A stretch of DNA of 63,234 nucleotides from an uncultured Lachnospiraceae bacterium (GCA_947173495.1 CAMWFQ010000026.1:1-63234), one strand, 5' to 3'. Positions 1-7,375 are shown, numbered from the stretch's first letter. The notes: generated by a model from the letters alone, not told the origin. Numbers and translations: made by a program.

Positions 1-371
1 CAAATTGAGCCGATAGGCGAAATTTGGTACTGTGGTAGAATCTTGCTCTAAGAAAGTGGCGGCTTCCTCTGTGTGGGCTTCCCTCAATACCTTTAGTGCC
101 GCAAGCGGGGATTTTGCCAAAGTTACGGCGATATTTCTCCCTCTACTACCTACAAAACCGCAAAAGGCAAAAATGACGGACATTTTCAGAAATTTCCCTC
201 TATTCCTTACAAAACCACACAAGCCGGAATAGGCGGGAATTCGTGAAAATTTCTTCTCGCCCGCCCTCCACGGACAGCCTGCGGATTTGCCAAACGGGAA
301 AGGGGATTTCTTTCTATTTCCCCTTTGCACGGCATAATACTGGCGATTTTTGAAAATGCCAAAATAGGCGC
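1..371. other. Window-edge stretch, no recognised gene
   Basis: I recognise no gene here. The minus strand is open from an ATG at 183 down to the window edge (61 codons), with a fairly coding-like stretch rich in Ala, Leu and Glu, so the 5' end of a gene running off the window is possible. The plus strand is also open from 32 to 232, and neither frame matches a family I know. It lies where the orf7/orf8 side of a Tn1549-like element would continue towards xis and int, but neither is visible. Confidence 0.25.
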
Positions 372-404
372 AAAAAAACAGGAAACCTTTTCTTGATTTC
401 CTGT
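372..404 (-). terminator. Rho-independent terminator after the flavoprotein gene
   Basis: Read on the minus strand, an 8-bp perfect stem (ACAGGAAA with TTTCCTGT, 11-nt loop) is followed directly by seven T residues. It lies about 70 bp past the stop of the flavoprotein gene and would end leftward transcription. Confidence 0.8.
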
Positions 405-474
405 CTTGGTGTACCGTTCTGTATGTACGACTACTATTAAATTTTTAGCTGGCTACAATTCTACAAACCCGAAC

Positions 475-1014
475 CTATCCTATTGATAATCCCAATTTAT
501 ACGCTTCTCTTAATGCTTCGTTCCCCTCAATATCTCCTTTATCTTTAACACCTCTTACAAGAACCATACCTACATCTTCCAAATGAAAAAACTCAAGGAT
601 AAGTTGATATTGAAGCTTTATTGCATCAAATAGATTTGGCAGTGATGCTGCACCTACCAATAATAAAGCAAGTTTTTTTATTTTAAATTCATTTCTCATT
701 GGAGTATGTAGCCTATCAATAATCGCTTTTAGCTCCGCACTAATTCCATAAAAATATACTGGGGAAGCTATAACAACAATGTCGGCAACTCTTAGTTTTT
801 CGTATATTGCACTCATATCGTCATTTTGGAAACATTTATTTCCTTTTCGTGTAAAGCATGAGTTGCAACCAATACAAGGATTAACTTTATAATCCGCAAC
901 GGACACTATTTCAACATCATTATTTTTGCTTGCTCCTTCTGTAAACGCCTGTGCCAATAAGTCTGTATTTCCACTTTTACGCATACTTCCAATCAGTACA
1001 ACAATTTTACTCAT
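475..1014 (-). CDS. Flavodoxin-fold NAD(P)H-dependent oxidoreductase with a Cys cluster
   Basis: This 179-residue protein belongs to the NADPH-dependent FMN reductase/iron-sulfur flavoprotein group. Residues 9-17 (GSMRKSGNT) form the FMN phosphate loop, and an SPVYFYGIS segment near residue 85 matches the second flavin loop. Cys47, Cys50, Cys53 and Cys61 form CxxCxxCx7C, as in iron-sulfur flavoproteins and their relatives, so an Fe-S cluster is possible but unproven. The ATG at 1014 was chosen because an AAGGA lies 10 nt upstream; a TTG one codon earlier is less likely. The gene follows the orf8-like gene after about 80 bp and ends in a clear terminator. It is probably cargo of the conjugative element, and its substrate is unknown. 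Confidence 0.75.
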   Translation of the reverse strand: MSKIVVLIGSMRKSGNTDLLAQAFTEGASKNNDVEIVSVADYKVNPCIGCNSCFTRKGNKCFQNDDMSAIYEKLRVADIVVIASPVYFYGISAELKAIIDRLHTPMRNEFKIKKLALLLVGAASLPNLFDAIKLQYQLILEFFHLEDVGMVLVRGVKDKGDIEGNEALREAYKLGLSIG

Positions 1015-1096
1015 CAACTATCATTCCTTTCACTAAATATCAGAATTTATCGTTGCTTTATTATGTATCCGTTTTTCCATAAATGAAAACAATTTT

Positions 1097-1309
1097 TCAT
1101 ACCTCCTGTTCATCAAAGCGGAACTTAAACAAGGCAGCAACAAGCCGCTGTTTTATGCTGTCCTCGGTATCCCTGTCGATATGCCCGTTTTCAATGGCAG
1201 CGATTCGGATGCGCCTGCTGTAATGCCGTAAAACCTCGTCCACGGCTTCCGGCTCTCCGCTGGTCGCCCGGACAATCGTTTCATAGGGCAAAAGGTTCGG
1301 ATTCCCCAT
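1097..1309 (-). CDS. Small helix-turn-helix protein (Tn916/Tn1549 orf8-like)
   Basis: This is a 70-residue protein with the composition and layout of the conjugative-transposon HTH family found next to orf7-type sigma factors: a predicted helix-rich body with a segment like 'EAVDEVLRHYSRRIR' and an acidic C terminus. The start at 1309 has GGAGG nine bases upstream. The frame stays open further upstream, but only by shadowing the sigma gene. The two genes overlap by 29 bp, so they are probably translated together. In Tn916- and Tn1549-type elements this pair precedes xis and int and helps control transfer; here xis and int are outside the window. Confidence 0.8.
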   Translation of the reverse strand: MGNPNLLPYETIVRATSGEPEAVDEVLRHYSRRIRIAAIENGHIDRDTEDSIKQRLVAALFKFRFDEQEV

Positions 1310-1739
1310 GTGAAAGCACCTCCATTTCTTTGTGCAGAAGCTGTAAAGTCCTGCGGATTTGATACCCGGTCGTACTCCGGCAGCGTCCGTACATTTCCCC
1401 GATTTCCCGCTGTGTGTAATGCCCGAAAAAGTAAAGGAAAATGATTTCCCGGTTCTTCTCCGGCAGAGATAACAGGGCGGCGGCAAGCTCCCCATTGGTG
1501 AGGATAACTGTCTGACCGCATATCGTAATGGGGTATTCTTCATAAGGTGCTTCAAAATATTCGTCTGTTGTGCCTAAAGGGTAAAACTTTTCTTCTGTGA
1601 GGTATTCAAGGGATATTTCTTTTTGCCGCCGTCTGCTCCTGTCACGCCATGCGTTGATAGCCGCAAAGCGTATGACGGTCTTGCAATAGCCATTGAAAGT
1701 ATACATAATGTGTTCTCTGTATGCTTCTGTGCAAGGCAT
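1281..1739 (-). CDS. Sigma-70-like factor of conjugative element (orf7-like)
   Basis: This 152-residue protein resembles the short sigma-70 family regulators of Tn916/Tn1549-type elements. The N-terminal region has an Arg/Lys-rich stretch (residues about 31-40). The C-terminal half, from about residue 85, contains a region-4-like HTH with 'LSLPEKNREIIFLYFFGHYT' followed by QREIGEMYG and a recognition helix. The start at 1739 is preceded by AGGGGG eight bases upstream; an internal ATG 11 codons in is an alternative with a poor site. It overlaps the orf8-like gene. In Tn916 the equivalent protein activates excision and transfer genes, and the same role is inferred here. Confidence 0.8.
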   Translation of the reverse strand: MPCTEAYREHIMYTFNGYCKTVIRFAAINAWRDRSRRRQKEISLEYLTEEKFYPLGTTDEYFEAPYEEYPITICGQTVILTNGELAAALLSLPEKNREIIFLYFFGHYTQREIGEMYGRCRSTTGYQIRRTLQLLHKEMEVLSHGESEPFAL

Positions 1740-1846
1740 AAATGATTCCCCCTTTCTCCCACATAGGGCGGTGCATGGTTTACAGTTGCATTTTTATAAT
1801 TCAAAGGGGCGGTAGCAATTTTAGACTGTCGCCCCTTGACTGCTTA

Positions 1847-2290
1847 TTAACGAAAATAATTTGTGAGATATTCCATAGCCGCATCAGATACTTTAAATGT
1901 CATTTTCATACCAGCAATTTTCAGTGTGACATAAGGTATATCCTCATAGCAGAGCATTTCACATACAGAATACAATTCTCCGTCTGTTGCGCTTTCTCCA
2001 AATTTGATTGTTTCCTCCTGTGAAAGCTGAAAAGTTCCAGCTAACTCTGCCTCTTTAGGGAGTGCTTTCATCTCCCAATGCTCCATGTCTAATGCAAGTA
2101 TAAAATCTGATATTTCCTCACTTTCCGTCAATGTCTGCGTTGCAGTGGAAGTATTTGCTGGAAGAATAGAGATTTCCTGTGCTTTGGAAAGTTCTTCATA
2201 ATATTCAGATACATCTTCTTTTTCACTGTTGGCGTGACAGCCACAAAGAAGTATGGTAGGTATTAACAGCAACATCAATAATTTTTTCAT
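1847..2290 (-). CDS. Putative lipoprotein of unknown function
   Basis: From the ATG at 2290 (GTGAGG just upstream) the 147-residue product begins with a lysine pair, a hydrophobic run and the lipobox LLCGC, so it should be exported and lipid-anchored. The mature part is acidic, with no domain I recognise; it contains one short hydrophobic segment and several Met/Cys residues. It begins 8 bp after the membrane XRE regulator gene and is almost certainly co-transcribed with it. The pair looks like a sensor or regulator with an envelope partner carried as cargo, but there is no direct evidence of function. Confidence 0.7.
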   Translation of the reverse strand: MKKLLMLLLIPTILLCGCHANSEKEDVSEYYEELSKAQEISILPANTSTATQTLTESEEISDFILALDMEHWEMKALPKEAELAGTFQLSQEETIKFGESATDGELYSVCEMLCYEDIPYVTLKIAGMKMTFKVSDAAMEYLTNYFR

Positions 2291-2297
2291 AGCAACC

Positions 2298-3041
2298 TCA
2301 CTTTCTGTTTTCATGATATTCTTCATTCATAATCAATACTCGGTATGCCCGGACAATACCAGCCATATAAACACACAAGAAAGCTCCTGCACCAGCCAAT
2401 ACCATTCCGCAAGCAAAAACGATATTATCTAACACATACATTTCAGCCGGTACAATCATCGGACAGAGTAAAAATCCAATGGCAATCAAAGCAATTCCGA
2501 CAAGGTTAAGAATATGGGCTAATTTCTTTTTGTCGGCATAAACAGCAGTCAATTCTGATTTTACTGTTTTGTCAAAGGATAGGCTTTCTTTCCAAATTTT
2601 CCGATATGGATTATCTGCCAATTTTACAGAGAACAAAAGAATAATCCCCAAAATGACAACTACCATAAACAATATCATGCTTATTTCTGCGTCCCAAAAA
2701 GAAAGAGATAAACCGCCGACAAATAAACCAGCCGCTATACCAATTTTTATCATTTTTCTTTTTTGATAGGCAAGGAATCCGTCTGCCATTTCCCGGCTGA
2801 CATATATTCCTTTTTCATCTGGATTTATCTCTGGCTTCTGTGTATCTTCCTCATTGAGAAGATAATCCAAAGACACATTAAACAGTTTACTCATTCGGAC
2901 AATTTTTTCGGTTTCGGGATAGCCGTTGTCACGTTCCCATTTACTGATTGCCTGTCTTGATACTTCTAACTGATAAGAAAGTTCCTCTTGTGATAAACCA
3001 GCTTCCTTTCTCAATTTTTGTATTTTTTCTCCAAATGTCAT
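2298..3041 (-). CDS. XRE-family regulator fused to membrane segments
   Basis: This 247-residue protein has an N-terminal Cro/C1-type HTH (residues about 5-60, including 'LSQEELSYQLEVSRQAISKW') followed by a C-terminal half with four hydrophobic segments (about 97-116, 119-138, 176-196 and 205-230). Such proteins bind DNA from the membrane and are common in Clostridia. The start has AGGAGG seven bases upstream. A strong promoter lies at 3176-3204 and GTTGCA repeats lie in the leader. The lipoprotein gene follows after 7 bp, suggesting that it supplies or senses the signal. Confidence 0.85.
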   Translation of the reverse strand: MTFGEKIQKLRKEAGLSQEELSYQLEVSRQAISKWERDNGYPETEKIVRMSKLFNVSLDYLLNEEDTQKPEINPDEKGIYVSREMADGFLAYQKRKMIKIGIAAGLFVGGLSLSFWDAEISMILFMVVVILGIILLFSVKLADNPYRKIWKESLSFDKTVKSELTAVYADKKKLAHILNLVGIALIAIGFLLCPMIVPAEMYVLDNIVFACGMVLAGAGAFLCVYMAGIVRAYRVLIMNEEYHENRK

Positions 3042-3114
3042 GTTGGTTTCCTCCTTTCGCTACCAACCTTACTATTTTTGCTGGTAGCACACCACCAAAA
3101 TGTAGTTTCTATTA

Positions 3115-3146
3115 CGCAACTTTGGGTTGCAACTGTGCGTTGCAAG
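3115..3146. promoter_or_regulatory. GTTGCA repeats, possible operator
   Basis: Three GTTGCA-like half sites (CGCAAC 3115-3120, GTTGCAAC 3126-3133, GTTGCA 3139-3144) sit just downstream of the -10 of the regulator promoter. The spacing is compatible with autoregulation by the XRE protein at 2298-3041. No binding data exist; this is inferred from position. Confidence 0.4.
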
Positions 3147-3175
3147 CGATTTTTTGCGCTTTTTCGCGCTTTTCT

Positions 3176-3204
3176 ATTATATCGCCACATTTTGTAAGAG
3201 TAAA
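3176..3204 (-). promoter_or_regulatory. SigA-type promoter of the XRE-lipoprotein operon
   Basis: On the minus strand TTTACT (3204-3199) is followed after exactly 17 bp by a consensus TATAAT (3181-3176). It lies 135 bp upstream of the XRE start codon. Confidence 0.7.
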
Positions 3205-3266
3205 CACATAGCTCTATAAAATAATGGATAAAAGATGTATGGGTGATGGGATTCCGTAGTAGTCGG

Positions 3267-3306
3267 CATTGTGGGAAAATCCAAAAGTTTTGATTTTCCC
3301 ACAATG
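3267..3306. repeat. 40-bp palindrome sharing ends with the 147-bp palindrome
   Basis: The arms CATTGTGGGAAAATC and GATTTTCCCACAATG are perfect inverted repeats of 15 bp around a 10-nt centre. A 21-bp direct repeat (gtagYagtcggcattgtggga, one mismatch) covers its left end at 3256-3276 and recurs at 3822-3842 at the left end of the longer palindrome. There is no T-run, so it is not a classic terminator. Confidence 0.7.
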
Positions 3307-3388
3307 CTTGTCTTTTGGTCTTTGGTTTCTTTGGTTCGGAATAGTTTGGTGCTGGCGGTCTATCTCTTGTTTTCGGTTTCTTGCTTCT

Positions 3389-3529
3389 TTACCGTACATG
3401 AGCATTCGCGCCCGGATTGTCGTTGCCGTAGCCCTCCATGAGGTTGACAACGCCCCAGATACCAAGCCCAGCTCCAAGAGCGATAACAAGTGTTTTCAAA
3501 ACGCCTACTGCGGAAGCAAAAAATGTCAT
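3389..3529 (-). pseudogene. Truncated Maff2-family conjugation protein
   Basis: An ORF of 46 codons with AAAGGAG just upstream starts MTFFASAVGVLKTLVIALGA and continues through a GLGIWGVVNLMEGYGNDNPGA-like stretch, the hallmark of Maff2 proteins encoded right after virD4 in Tn1549-type elements. Family members are about 70 residues with a second hydrophobic segment; this one stops after residue 46, right after the GNDNPGA block. Downstream, the expected PrgI, VirB4 and relaxase genes are missing and the XRE regulator region follows. It therefore marks the edge of a deletion in the conjugation module. Confidence 0.75.
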
Positions 3530-3832
3530 AAAATTCTCCTTTCTTGCCGCGTGTGCGGCTGCCCGAAAAAGGGCATAAAAAACGGCGGCCAGTTTTGGTA
3601 ACTGCCGCGGTCATAAGCCCGCCGGGTTGGGCGGGTTCCCCACGCCGCCTAAGTGTCTGCGGCGCGGCGGTATTCAGTTGTAAGGGCTGCGGCTTCTGCC
3701 GCTGTGTGCTGCGCCGGGGAGTGGGGGCGCGTATCATGTAGCCCGTGTTTACGTTCCTGATAGTGATACCTCCTTTAAGTTTTTTGCTCTTATGAAAGAA
3801 AGAGAGGGGGCGGTTTTCGTCGTAGCAGTCGG

Positions 3833-3979
3833 CATTGTGGGAATGTGTATAACTGCCTTGCTCATGGAGTTGTGGAAAACGCTGTTTGCAGGACGTGGGA
3901 AAGCTGCCCTTTGCTTTTCCATGTGCTGTGAACGGCGTTTTCCATGACGGAATAGGCAGTTATGCACATTTCCATAATG
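3833..3979. repeat. 147-bp imperfect nested palindrome in a gene-free GC-rich stretch
   Basis: Between the Maff2 remnant and the virD4 remnant (3530-4006) no gene is convincing. The stretch 3833-3979 can fold back on itself. The outer arms CATTGTGGGAATGTGTATAA and TTATGCACATTTCCATAATG pair with a few mismatches, the middle arms TGGAAAACGCTGTT and AACGGCGTTTTCCA pair, and inner GGGAAAGC/GCTTTTCC pair. The outer ends resemble the 40-bp palindrome at 3267-3306. The rest of the stretch (3530-3780) is GC-rich; a minus-strand frame (3360-3737) is open but overlaps the Maff2 remnant and was not accepted. Confidence 0.65.
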
Positions 3980-4006
3980 CAAAGGTCTTTTCCCTGTCCT
4001 TTTCTT

Positions 4007-4271
4007 TTACGCTTCTGTATCTTCCGGCAAGTCTGCCGCGTCAATCTCGTAATAGTCAAAGACTTCATCTGGCTTGACGATAGTGGGGCGGCGGCGCAAG
4101 TGCTTCTCCATGTCAAAGGCGTTCTTCGGGTCTGCGTCGGACAGGTACTTGTATTTCGGGTGCTTCGTTATGTCGAATTTGTCCGAAAAGAACGGGCGCA
4201 CCCCGCGTAGCTGCAAGATACATTTCCCTCCGTCCATGACCGCGATTTCGTCCTGTGTCATAAGCTCTTTG
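4007..4271 (-). pseudogene. 3' part of split virD4 coupling-protein gene
   Basis: The reading frame (in frame from the insertion point at 4271) contains 'MTQDEIAVMDGGKCILQLRG' and VRPFFSDKFDITKHPKYKYL, the conserved C-terminal end of VirD4/TcpA-type coupling proteins of Tn1549-like elements. It ends at 4007 with an acidic tail. The matching N-terminal part lies at 15374-16891, and the 11.1-kb element in between separates them. Joining the halves at GG restores a continuous Gly-Lys-Glu-Leu-Met reading. There is no ribosome binding site for independent translation. Confidence 0.9.
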
Positions 4272-4290
4272 CCACATTGTCAAGTGATGA
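4262..4290. other. Attachment junction, abi side
   Basis: The host half (plus strand ...CTCTTTG) meets the element half (ACATTGTC...) at a CC dinucleotide, 4272-4273. Only this dinucleotide is shared with the other junction, as expected for a serine integrase that exchanges at a 2-bp core. Confidence 0.75.
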
Positions 4291-4382
4291 ATTGAATTTT
4301 TATCGAATAATATTGTCGAATTAAGGCTTTTGTGATAATCTCTATCTCAGACAGAACAATAACCATTGGGGAATTTTATATT

Positions 4383-5324
4383 ATGAAGAAGCCAAAGCTA
4401 ACGATAGAAGAACAAATTGAGGACATGAAAAGTAAGAACATAACCTTCCAATATGTTTCAGAAAAAGAAGCCGCTGATTTTTTAAGGCACAATAATTATT
4501 ATTTTAAACTCAAGTCATATGGGAAAAATTATGAGAAATATCGAATCCCTGCAAAAGCCGGTCAATATGTGAACCTCGACTTTTCTTATTTGCAGGAACT
4601 GTCTACTCTGGATATGCATTTGCGTAAACTGATACTTTCTATGGCACTTGATATTGAACACGCTTTAAAAACAAAGATTTTGTTTGATTTAAGCAATAAT
4701 GCTGATGAGGACGGATATTCGATTGTCCAGAAATATCTGGATACAGATTATACAAGACGGAAAGATTTGTATGATAAAATTGGCAATTCTGCCGCCAGCG
4801 ACCTTATCAGGAAACGAAAGGAAGCGGATGACAGCTATGCCATGTGGGAAATTGTCGAAGTATTGTCTTTTGGAAAATTTATTGATTTATACCAGCTATA
4901 TTATTCCATTTACAAATCTCCAGAAGATTACAGCAGTTTCCTCTGGTCTGTCAAATTTTTGCGGAATGCGGCTGCACATAACAACTGCCTGCTGAACAGC
5001 CTGAAAGCGCCTTATCATATCACAATCCACAAAACCAAAGAAATACAGACCGAGCTTGCTAAAATAAAAACCATATCACAAAACCAAAAAGAAAAATGGA
5101 TGAGCAATCCCGTTATCCATGATTTTATCTGTTTAGTATATGTGTATGTCCGGCTCATTAAAAGCAAAGGTATGAAACAAAAGGGCATCAGCGAACTGAA
5201 TGAACTGTTCACAAATCGGATGTCAAGACATAAAATATATTTTGAAAAGAACGATACTATCATGGAAAGCTACCGCTTTGTTTCAAAAACCATATCTTAC
5301 CTTTGCAACAAATATCGAAAATAG
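4383..5324 (+). CDS. Abi_2 (AbiD/AbiF-type) abortive-infection HEPN protein
   Basis: This 313-residue protein begins 'MKKPKLTIEEQIEDMKSKNI' and continues with FLRHNNYYFKLKSYGKNYEKY, the usual opening of Abi_2 family proteins (AbiD, AbiF). Arg194-Asn-Ala-Ala-Ala-His199 is an RxxxxH motif of HEPN ribonucleases, so an RNA-cleaving, growth-arresting toxin or phage-defence role is likely. The ATG at 4383 was preferred over a GTG 17 codons earlier; its Shine-Dalgarno (TGGGGA) is weak. The gene is the first inside the element boundary and points opposite to the recombinase. One base after its stop begins a promoter-RNA-terminator unit (5326-5426) that may encode its partner RNA. Confidence 0.85.
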   Translation: MKKPKLTIEEQIEDMKSKNITFQYVSEKEAADFLRHNNYYFKLKSYGKNYEKYRIPAKAGQYVNLDFSYLQELSTLDMHLRKLILSMALDIEHALKTKILFDLSNNADEDGYSIVQKYLDTDYTRRKDLYDKIGNSAASDLIRKRKEADDSYAMWEIVEVLSFGKFIDLYQLYYSIYKSPEDYSSFLWSVKFLRNAAAHNNCLLNSLKAPYHITIHKTKEIQTELAKIKTISQNQKEKWMSNPVIHDFICLVYVYVRLIKSKGMKQKGISELNELFTNRMSRHKIYFEKNDTIMESYRFVSKTISYLCNKYRK

Positions 5325-5325
5325 A

Positions 5326-5353
5326 TTGATTTTTGACAGAATGGTGGTATAAT
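5326..5353 (+). promoter_or_regulatory. Promoter of the small RNA after abi
   Basis: TTGATT (5326-5331) and TATAAT (5348-5353) are 16 bp apart, and TGG precedes the -10 as an extended -10 element. It begins 2 bp after the abi stop codon. No ORF with a ribosome binding site follows before the terminator at 5388-5426, so it should drive a short non-coding transcript. Confidence 0.65.
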
Positions 5354-5358
5354 AGTCA

Positions 5359-5420
5359 TTGACGAACAAAAAACAATGGTTTTTTAGCGGAAACGGTGCC
5401 CGCATTGTTTCCGTATTTTT
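5359..5420 (+). ncRNA. Predicted ~60-nt RNA next to the abi gene
   Basis: The predicted transcript begins about 6-8 nt after TATAAT and ends in the U-run of the terminator, giving about 60 nt. It contains a perfect 7-bp hairpin (AAAAAAC 5368-5374, loop AATG, GTTTTTT 5379-5385) and the terminator hairpin. No start codon with a Shine-Dalgarno is present. Known family context: I recall reports, not checked here, that AbiF-type HEPN proteins are paired with an adjacent non-coding RNA antitoxin and are related to Cas13. Position, size and independent transcription signals fit that idea, but function is inference. Confidence 0.5.
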
Positions 5421-5426
5421 TATTTT
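5388..5426 (+). terminator. Rho-independent terminator of the small RNA
   Basis: A 7-bp perfect outer stem, CGGAAAC (5388-5394) with GTTTCCG (5407-5413), extends inward through G-U pairs and is followed by TATTTTTTATTTT. Confidence 0.8.
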
Positions 5427-5448
5427 AATGAAATAGTTTCTGACAATG

Positions 5449-5480
5449 CATAACCTCCCACCATCAGGTGAGAGGTTATG
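5449..5480 (-). terminator. Hairpin after the recombinase gene
   Basis: CATAACCTC-c-CACC pairs with GGTG-a-GAGGTTATG around a 4-nt loop, giving 13 bp with one mismatch. It lies 16 bp past the recombinase stop. There is no strong T-run on either side, so termination is plausible but not certain. Confidence 0.5.
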
Positions 5481-5495
5481 AACTCATTTATTCCA

Positions 5496-7139
5496 TTATT
5501 CCTGAATTTCTCCAACAAAGTTATAGATGATTTTGACTTCCTGATACTTCTGCCTGCCCTCTTTTCTGACTTCGCCTATCAGAATACGGTCAACAAGACG
5601 GTTCAGCACCGCTTCGTCCAGCTCCTTGATTGTGGCGTACTGCCGGATTTCCTTGATAAAAGATTTTACATCGTTTTCCTGTCCGTCAGACTGCCGCATC
5701 ATCAGCGTAAGTTCCTGTCCCCGGCATTGATTCTGTTCCTGTTCTGTTTCCAAAGCCGCTGTCAGCTTCATAAAACGCTGCTCCGTCAATATGCCTTTTG
5801 ACTTGTCGGTATAAAGGCTGAAAAACATATCATCAATCTCTTTATTTCTTGCCTCTATCTGTGCCAGTTCCTTTTTGATTTCTGAAATATCAGCAAGATA
5901 GCGGTGTTCCATGCGTCTGCTCAACCGCTGGTAGAACATATCAGCGTCTTTCAGTGCCATAGCGGACAGCTCCTGAATATCATTCAAAACAAGGTTATAC
6001 AAATCCCTTGCTTCTATTTTGTGGCTGGTGCAGGCATTTTTCCCTAACCGATTGTAGGTCTGGCAGATATAATAGGCTTTGTCAATGGGTTCCCGTTCTT
6101 CCCCCGTAAACCGGTTTTTTCCGGTTCTTCCCACTTTTTCATAACGCACCTGCATGGATTTCCCACAGGTGGCACAGTAGACAATGCCATGAAAAAGATT
6201 GTAAAACGGACAATTATTGCCCTGCATGACCGGCGGTCTGCGGTCAATGATTTCCTGTACCCGTTCCCACTCCTGCGGTGAGATGATTGCTTCATGGCAG
6301 TTATCAATCACTTCCCAATCCTCTCTGGCAATAATGTCATAAGTGTTGGAACGGATACCTTTCTGGTGTGTTCGGCAGACTAAATGGGAGCCTTTGTAGA
6401 ACGGGTTCCGCAGGATATGGTTAATTCTTGAACTGCCCCACGAATAGTAATTCACATCACAGTTCGTACCGCTTTTTACTCTTGTGATAGGGATTTTTTC
6501 TTCCATAAGCCGTTTTGCAATCCGCATACACCCCAGTCCGTCAAGGGCAAGGTCATAGATATGCCGGATAACCGGGGCGGTTTCCGGGTCTATAATCAGA
6601 TGACCGTTATCCTCCGGGTCACGCATCAGACCAAGCGGCGGCTGTCCTCCCCCAAATTTCCCCTGTCTGGAGCGTGTCATACGCCCCGCCAGCACTTTCT
6701 TTGAAATGTCCCGGCTGTACATGTCATTCAGGATATTTTTAAACGGAGTGATGTCCATTTCCTGCCTTGTCAGGCTGTCCACGCCATCTGTAATTGCGAT
6801 ATACCTTACTTTGTGTTTTGGGAAAAAGATTTCGATATAACTGCCGGCTTCAATATAATTCCTGCCAAGCCTTGAAAGGTCTTTGGTAATGACACAGCCG
6901 ATTTTCCCGGCTTCAATGTCAGTTATCATCCGCTGGAAAGAGGGGCGGTTGAAGTTCCTCCCCGTATAACCGTCATCCACGTAATATTCATACTGGAACA
7001 TCCCGTTTTTTTCAGCATATTCAGTAAGCATAAGTTTCTGGTTGCTGATACTCATGCTCTCGGTGTTCCCGCCATCCTCAAGGGACAGCCTGCAATAAAG
7101 GGCAGTTATTTTCTGATTTGGTTTTGATTTCCTGTTCAT
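5496..7139 (-). CDS. Large serine recombinase (integrase of the 11.1-kb element)
   Basis: This 547-residue recombinase has a resolvase catalytic domain (about 10-155) with the nucleophile Ser19 in YCRLSLED and the 'CVITKDLSRLGRNYIEAGSY' block. A Recombinase domain follows (about 175-290), then a zinc-ribbon-like segment beginning CATCGKSM near 325 and a coiled-coil region rich in Glu/Lys (about 400-460). Such proteins excise and insert elements by crossing over at a 2-bp core. As the only large intact integrase in the element, it is the likely enzyme for the GG-core junctions. A gene for a 54-residue protein lies just upstream and may be co-transcribed. Confidence 0.93.
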   Translation of the reverse strand: MNRKSKPNQKITALYCRLSLEDGGNTESMSISNQKLMLTEYAEKNGMFQYEYYVDDGYTGRNFNRPSFQRMITDIEAGKIGCVITKDLSRLGRNYIEAGSYIEIFFPKHKVRYIAITDGVDSLTRQEMDITPFKNILNDMYSRDISKKVLAGRMTRSRQGKFGGGQPPLGLMRDPEDNGHLIIDPETAPVIRHIYDLALDGLGCMRIAKRLMEEKIPITRVKSGTNCDVNYYSWGSSRINHILRNPFYKGSHLVCRTHQKGIRSNTYDIIAREDWEVIDNCHEAIISPQEWERVQEIIDRRPPVMQGNNCPFYNLFHGIVYCATCGKSMQVRYEKVGRTGKNRFTGEEREPIDKAYYICQTYNRLGKNACTSHKIEARDLYNLVLNDIQELSAMALKDADMFYQRLSRRMEHRYLADISEIKKELAQIEARNKEIDDMFFSLYTDKSKGILTEQRFMKLTAALETEQEQNQCRGQELTLMMRQSDGQENDVKSFIKEIRQYATIKELDEAVLNRLVDRILIGEVRKEGRQKYQEVKIIYNFVGEIQE

Positions 7140-7210
7140 AGTGTTCTCCTTCTATGAACAGGGACATGACACTATTATAATACCATGCCCCTGCCCGTAT
7201 TTCAACCTTT

Positions 7211-7375
7211 TTATGACGCTTTTTTATCCAGCCATTCTTCAAACTGTCTACATGTCTGCTTTTCAATCAGATGTTCAAAGGCTTCTTTCATGGTCTGCTT
7301 TCCGGCAAACTCACGCACCACAATAAACTGCACCTTATTGTTTCCTGTACTGTCTTTCTTCTTTTTTTCTGCCAT
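7211..7375 (-). CDS. 54-residue conserved element protein
   Basis: The ATG at 7375 has GGAGG eight bases upstream; a longer frame adds 20 codons without a usable start. The product starts MAEKKKK and contains KVQFIVVREFAGKQTMKEAF followed by EHLIEKQTCRQFEEWLDKK. I have the impression of similar short proteins encoded just before recombinase genes in clostridial elements, but no function is known to me. It precedes the recombinase by 71 bp, so an accessory role such as a directionality factor is possible and untested. Confidence 0.65.
   Translation of the reverse strand: MAEKKKKDSTGNNKVQFIVVREFAGKQTMKEAFEHLIEKQTCRQFEEWLDKKAS

Noticed and set aside
1097-1555. Long form (152 codons) of the orf8-like protein
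   Set aside because: The first 82 codons are the shadow of the sigma gene in another frame; the start at 1309 has a proper ribosome binding site.
3360-3737. Minus-strand ORF of 125 codons in the GC-rich stretch upstream of Maff2
   Set aside because: It overlaps the Maff2 remnant in another frame and is Arg/Pro-rich without a family match. An AGGAGG upstream faces an ATC rather than a start codon, so any gene once here is not intact.
5333-5353. TTGACA with TATAAT as the promoter of the small RNA
   Set aside because: The spacing is only 9 bp. TTGATT at 5326 with 16-bp spacing and the extended -10 is the better reading.
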